Shown piece by piece: positions 6,624-10,374 of a DNA stretch of 10,374 bases. Source of the DNA: Spirochaetia bacterium (GTDB taxonomy: Bacteria; Spirochaetota; Spirochaetia; JABMQR01); assembly GCA_016784705.1 (NCBI GenBank), contig JADHUD010000063.1, forward strand, positions 1-10,374, written 5' to 3'. Made by a program: the position numbers and the translations under genes. Each line of letters begins with the position of its first letter. Position 1 is the stretch's first letter. Below the pieces are notes generated by a model. It was not told the origin of the DNA. It was given only the letters and a program-made list of their open reading frames with translations, and ran no database searches.

Positions 6624-7556
6624 CTAATACAGGGACGAACCGGAAATCCGCTTCGCCATTCTATTGGAAATTATGACCAGAACCAGTCCCATAACTCCTT
6701 TAAATAATCCCACTGCAGTTGCCAGAGCAAACTTTCCCTCCTGCAGACCCCGGAAAACCCATGTATCAATAATATCGCCTACACTGTACACAGAAGGAGA
6801 ATAGAGCATATACATTTGATTAAATCCAACACTTAGAATTTTCCCAAGCCGTAAAAGAACCACAAGAATTATTACCGGTTGAATAGAGGGCATGGTAATG
6901 TAGCGGACTCGCTGCCAGGAATTTGCTCCCTCTACCATTGCCGCTTCAAAGAGAGTCGGATCAACCCCCATTAATGCAGCTATGAAAATTATGGCACCCC
7001 ATCCCATCTCTTTCCATGCATCCGAAAACAGTACCACCCAGGGAAAGGTTCGGACATTTGTTAAAAAATCGATTCCCCTGCCGCCGAAAAATTTAATAAT
7101 ATCATTAATCAGCCCGTCTCCCGGAGCCAGCAGAACCAGTAAAATACCATACATAATTACCCATGATAAGAAATGGGGCAGATAAGTCAGCGTCTGGACT
7201 GTTTTACGGAGAAACGGTAAGCGGCATTCATAGAGGTTGATGGCAAGTATAATTGATAAAGGAACACTGATCAGCAGTTTTCCAACGCTGTACATAAGGG
7301 TATTCCGCAGCAGTTCCCAGAAATAGAATGAGTTGAAGAATTCCGAAAAATTTGCAAAACCAATCCAGGGACTTCCGACTACACCCTGCCTAGGCATGAA
7401 TTTTTTAAATGCAATCTGTCCATTCCAAATCGGAATATATTTAAAAACAATAAAATAGACCATGGGAATAAGAAGCAGCAAATAGATTGCCCTGTGCCTT
7501 TTTATCTCCCGCCAAAGAGTGCTGGTTGCTGGTATTAATCTTTTCTCAGGTTTCAT
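6624..7556 (-). CDS. Carbohydrate ABC transporter permease, LplB (YteP) type
   Basis: This protein is 310 aa from the ATG at 7556. A GTG at 7586 would add ten residues (MEIPDERSGF) but has no ribosome-binding site, so 7556 is preferred. The first membrane segment is at about 25-42 (AIYLLLLIPMVYFIVFKYIP begins there), with about six in total. The EAA loop starts EAAMVEGANSWQRVRY and ends MPSIQP, at about 204-227. NRMAKRISGSSLY forms the usual C-terminus of this subfamily. It is the first transporter gene of the block, lying 88 bp after the AraC-type regulator. A possible six-codon leader cistron overlaps its start. It partners the LplC-type permease; both would rely on an MsmX-like ATPase encoded elsewhere. 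Confidence 0.9.
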   Translation of the reverse strand: MKPEKRLIPATSTLWREIKRHRAIYLLLLIPMVYFIVFKYIPIWNGQIAFKKFMPRQGVVGSPWIGFANFSEFFNSFYFWELLRNTLMYSVGKLLISVPLSIILAINLYECRLPFLRKTVQTLTYLPHFLSWVIMYGILLVLLAPGDGLINDIIKFFGGRGIDFLTNVRTFPWVVLFSDAWKEMGWGAIIFIAALMGVDPTLFEAAMVEGANSWQRVRYITMPSIQPVIILVVLLRLGKILSVGFNQMYMLYSPSVYSVGDIIDTWVFRGLQEGKFALATAVGLFKGVMGLVLVIISNRMAKRISGSSLY

Positions 7557-7573
7557 AAAGCCGCTTCTTTCAT
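7553..7573 (-). CDS. Candidate six-codon leader cistron coupled to the LplB-type permease
   Basis: On the minus strand GGAG (7581-7584) is followed by 7 nt and then ATG AAA GAA GCG GCT TTA TGA. The TGA overlaps the permease ATG in an ATGA junction. The permease ATG has no good ribosome-binding site of its own, so termination-reinitiation from this mini-ORF (MKEAAL) would explain its translation. Such short ORFs arise by chance, so confidence is low. Confidence 0.3.
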   Translation of the reverse strand: MKEAAL

Positions 7574-7644
7574 CTGGTATCTCCACTAACAGCGTATAAT
7601 GAGTTTGAAGGAAAATGCAGGGATGTAATTGTACTTTTCCGACC

Positions 7645-10164
7645 TTATGAAATTCTCAGTTCGCTTGGTGTACACTTTTTCAGTTTTTTAAAGACACGGC
7701 AGAAATAAGCCTGATCCTGGAAGCCGGTTTTTAAAGCAATTTCAGCCAGTGAGTTGTTAGTACGTATCAGCAGACCGCTTGCCATATGGATTCGGAATCG
7801 ATTTAAATATTCCCAGAGAGACATTCCTAACTCTTTATGAAATATTCTTGTCAAATAATCTTCACTTACATTTACCGATTCTGCAATTTTCCAGCGAGCT
7901 ATCTGTCCGGATGCATGCTGCTCCAGATACCATACAGCCTTTTTCACCAAAGCTCCGGTATGCGGTGGAAGAATTTCACCACCGCCAGCAATTTCACGCA
8001 GTCTCAGAACAAATTTAGGGGATTCTGTGAGATGCGCATGTGCAAGAACGACAAGCGGCTTTGCACAGATTTCATCAACAGCAGCCTTCGGAGGAAATTG
8101 ATCGACCAGAATAATCACAGGAAGCTGAACAGTTTTTTCCTGTTTCCGGATCAGCACAATGCGATCCATGTCAACAGAGTCCAGAATGATTAGTGAAGGA
8201 GTACATTCAGAAAGCAGGTTATAAAATTGTTCAGCTGAGGCTACACTGAACCGTTCATCACTTCCTGTTATAAAGGGGAAAGCTGATTCATCCGGACCCC
8301 AGAAAATAATTGGACCGGATTTGAGCATATTGATTCTGGCTGCTACCGCCTCCATCAAAGATTCTCCGGTAAGCTCCTCCCCATAACAGATAACGGGAAT
8401 TTTAAAGAGTTTCCTGTGCTGACTCAAAACCTTCATTGCAAGATATTGATCCAGCCCGGCTCCTTCTGCATCCCAGAAAAGCAAAGCTCCTTCATCTCTG
8501 GTTATCAGCAGCTTTTCCATAAGTACTTTTTCAGCCTGCAGAGGTTCCAGCTGCAGCAGGTTGGTAGAGGCAAAAGCCGCTGCTGCCGATGGAATATCCT
8601 GAGAGGCGGTAAGGAGGAACAGTTTCTCGGGATGGGAGTGATTCCGGCCATGGGGAAAACCCCCGATATTCGGCCAGGGGAAGAGTACGGAAACAACCTG
8701 TTTTTCAACCTCAAGATTCCCATGATGAAGCAAAATGATACTTTGTATGAAAGAGAGTTCATTCCCATGATCAGTTATCTGCAGCACTCCAGCCCTTTTG
8801 GTGATCCTGAACTGTAATCCATCAACTGTAAGGGTCAGAAAAAGTTCCAAATCCTGATTTTTCCCTTCCGCCCCCAGTGCTCCTGAGATGAGCAGTTCGG
8901 TAACCTGCAGAAACCGGTTTTTGTCTCCCAGTATCAAGGGAACACGTCCGGGTGATACAAGGGGCATTCCATATTTTTCGGCAAGGCTGGAGATCAGGGG
9001 AGCGGGGTGAAAAAGTTCCTGCTCCATTTCAAGCATTCCTGCCTGGGAAAGTGTATAATCAAATAAGAGAGAGGTTTTATGCAGCTGTTCAGACATCTCG
9101 TTCCGCACTGAGGCGACAACTTCCAGAAGCGGTTCAGGGAATAATATCTGTTTGTGAAGCATTGTATCGAACTGATTCATTTTATTCAGAATAGTTGACA
9201 GCGGCTCCGTAAGACCCTCTCCCATAGTGGCAAAAAACTCCATTTTCACCTGTTCAGCCCGCTCGGCAATATCTTTTGCCCGCACCGTCTCTTCGAAAAG
9301 CAGAATACCCTTCAAGGCACTGCTGACCGAAGAGCGGAGTTCTTCATGCAGCAGCCCGTCCCGGTCGGCAACGCTCGTAATGAGGTATCCCAAAACCTGG
9401 TTCTCTATAAATAATGGTTGTACCAGATATGTTCCCAAGGTACATAATGAAAATATTTTTTCCGGAAGAAGTCCATGTGCCGGAAACAGTTCATTTTCAA
9501 TATCGGTCATTCCCTGCTGGGTATATCCTCCTATATACCTTGAGTGTGTATCATTCTCAAACATGACGAGGAAAGCCCGGCAGATGCCCAGAGCCGGTAA
9601 ATGGATCTGCATGATTTCAGGTATTGCTGCACGTTTCCACGCCCGTAAAAGATCACATTTAAAAGAGTTGAGTATTTTTGCACTCCGTATTGATTCATAA
9701 CTACGTGAATGACTGATTCTTGACTGAGCTTCCAAGGCTGCTATCCAGCAAAGCCGTATCATTTCCTGTCGATAGTCATCCGGTAAATCTGACAGCATTG
9801 CTGCGTGCGCCATGACATCCTGAAAGTCCAGTGTATCAGGATCTCCATCAAAATACCGCTGGATTATTGTATTCAGCAGGGGGGAGACCCTGGCTAATGA
9901 CCCCTCCTGAGCTCCCTGGTAAAGAGCAGACACTAATGGATCAAGCCAGGCCTGCTCCTGTTCCGGATTAAGACTAAACCTCTTCCTGCCCCATTCTGTA
10001 AAATCACCACGTCTTAGCCCGGTTCCTTGACCATCGAGCATCTCTCCCCGGTGGCTGCAGCCGCATGAATTCCTGATGACAACAGCTGCCGGTTCAACTT
10101 TATCCGGAACCGGTCCGGAGTGAGAGACCAGATCAATCAGCATGTGACAGGCCGATTTCCCCAT
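7645..10164 (-). CDS. AraC-type regulator fused to LacI-like sensor remnant, GAF-like, degenerate histidine-kinase and receiver-like regions
   Basis: From the first ATG the protein is 839 aa. Residues 1-36 are the C-terminal tail of a LacI-type sensor, ending VVIRNSCGC. A helical region follows (about 65-150), then a GAF-like stretch (about 165-290). EFFATMGEGLTEPL at 309-322 sits where a histidine-kinase H-box (SHELRTPL) belongs, with no histidine. LILGDKNRFLQV at 410-421 resembles the ATP-binding domain entry but lacks the N-box asparagine. Residues 513-595 and 617-725 look like receiver folds. D662 in LIILDS is the only candidate phosphoacceptor, and the acidic pair is not evident. Residues 735-839 are a full AraC DNA-binding domain with two helix-turn-helix units (about 758-780 and 805-837). 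It probably senses a sugar and activates the transport genes just downstream. The N-terminal sensor is incomplete and ATG 10164 has no ribosome-binding site, so the true start is not in this window or the gene is truncated. Confidence 0.8.
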   Translation of the reverse strand: MGKSACHMLIDLVSHSGPVPDKVEPAAVVIRNSCGCSHRGEMLDGQGTGLRRGDFTEWGRKRFSLNPEQEQAWLDPLVSALYQGAQEGSLARVSPLLNTIIQRYFDGDPDTLDFQDVMAHAAMLSDLPDDYRQEMIRLCWIAALEAQSRISHSRSYESIRSAKILNSFKCDLLRAWKRAAIPEIMQIHLPALGICRAFLVMFENDTHSRYIGGYTQQGMTDIENELFPAHGLLPEKIFSLCTLGTYLVQPLFIENQVLGYLITSVADRDGLLHEELRSSVSSALKGILLFEETVRAKDIAERAEQVKMEFFATMGEGLTEPLSTILNKMNQFDTMLHKQILFPEPLLEVVASVRNEMSEQLHKTSLLFDYTLSQAGMLEMEQELFHPAPLISSLAEKYGMPLVSPGRVPLILGDKNRFLQVTELLISGALGAEGKNQDLELFLTLTVDGLQFRITKRAGVLQITDHGNELSFIQSIILLHHGNLEVEKQVVSVLFPWPNIGGFPHGRNHSHPEKLFLLTASQDIPSAAAAFASTNLLQLEPLQAEKVLMEKLLITRDEGALLFWDAEGAGLDQYLAMKVLSQHRKLFKIPVICYGEELTGESLMEAVAARINMLKSGPIIFWGPDESAFPFITGSDERFSVASAEQFYNLLSECTPSLIILDSVDMDRIVLIRKQEKTVQLPVIILVDQFPPKAAVDEICAKPLVVLAHAHLTESPKFVLRLREIAGGGEILPPHTGALVKKAVWYLEQHASGQIARWKIAESVNVSEDYLTRIFHKELGMSLWEYLNRFRIHMASGLLIRTNNSLAEIALKTGFQDQAYFCRVFKKLKKCTPSELRIS

Positions 10165-10356
10165 ATCAGCAAAAGGAACCCGTACAGTGCTGCCGGGTGC
10201 GGATAGAAATTTGCTTTCCGGAGAGTCATTAAACCCGACTATCCGTATGTCTTCCGGAATTCGGTATCCTAGGAGTTTGTCGGACTTTCTAGCGGAAAAA
10301 GGGAAAAAAGCAGAGACTAAACTCTTGAAATATGATAAGATGTGAGCGACTAAAAG
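10165..10356 (-). pseudogene. In-frame upstream part of the LacI-like sensor without a start codon
   Basis: The frame of the AraC-type gene stays open upstream of 10164. It encodes clear LacI-sensor sequence: GYRIPEDIRIVGFNDSPES begins at 10269, followed by TVRVPFADMGKSA leading into the annotated protein. Upstream of about 10285 the translation (AFFPFSARKSD and beyond) no longer looks like the family, and TAG closes the frame at 10357-10359. No ATG, GTG or TTG occurs in frame between them. About 200-300 residues of sensor and DNA-binding or linker sequence expected upstream are absent. This fits a 5'-truncated gene, a rearrangement breakpoint, or an assembly error near the window end. Confidence 0.6.
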
Positions 10357-10374
10357 CTAGTATTGTATGGAGTT

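Noticed and set aside
7610..7640. GGAAAA/TTTTCC inverted repeat after the AraC-type gene, considered as a terminator
   Set aside because: The stem is only 6 AT-rich bp with a 19-nt loop and no U tract, so it is too weak to call a terminator.
9227..9700. 157-codon plus-strand frame opposite the AraC-type regulator
   Set aside because: It is Ser/Arg-rich antisense noise opposite a conserved GAF/kinase-like region and has no supporting start site.
10320..10374. Possible plus-strand promoter (TTGAAA) and start (TATGGAG) at the right edge
   Set aside because: There is no well-spaced -10 element and too little sequence follows the ATG to judge a gene.

Overview
The window looks like a bacterial carbohydrate-use locus of moderate GC. 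It most plausibly comes from a diderm such as a spirochaete. This rests on the style of the genes: a LplA-type solute-binding protein with a cleavable signal peptide but no lipobox cysteine, LplB/LplC-type permeases, and a large AraC-type regulator fused to a LacI-type sensor remnant. The taxonomic call is an inference. There are no rRNA or tRNA genes, CRISPR arrays, transposases or phage genes.

There are two gene blocks on the minus strand with one plus-strand regulator between them. The right-hand block (about 10.2 kb down to 2.87 kb) reads: AraC-type multidomain regulator, sugar ABC permease (LplB/YteP type), second permease (LplC/YtcP type), periplasmic solute-binding protein, and a cytoplasmic GH105 unsaturated uronyl hydrolase. 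This set resembles the Bacillus subtilis yteP-ytcP-ytcQ-yteR rhamnogalacturonan genes. The inferred logic is that the binding protein and permeases import an unsaturated oligosaccharide from pectin or a similar uronic acid polymer, and GH105 cuts it in the cytoplasm. No ABC ATPase is encoded here, so a shared MsmX-like ATPase elsewhere is expected. A strong 13-bp stem-loop built partly from a hexanucleotide repeat lies between the binding-protein and GH105 genes.

The left-hand block (1509 down to the window edge) is a tight two-gene operon. It holds a D-tagatose/D-psicose (allulose) 3-epimerase family enzyme and a PfkB-family sugar kinase that runs off the left edge. Together they could epimerise a ketohexose and phosphorylate it.

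A LacI-family repressor gene (1840-2907, plus strand) is divergent from the epimerase and convergent with the GH105 gene, overlapping the GH105 3' end by 35 bp. The 330-bp divergent intergenic region carries an 18-20 bp palindrome with a central CG next to an extended -10 for the epimerase. A second copy of its 11-bp core sits on the likely repressor promoter, 208 bp away. The same region is unusually rich in short duplications.

At the right edge the AraC-type regulator lacks the N-terminal part of its LacI-like sensor. The reading frame stays open upstream of the first ATG but meets a stop near 10357 without any standard start codon. It is either a 5'-truncated gene or a sequence junction.
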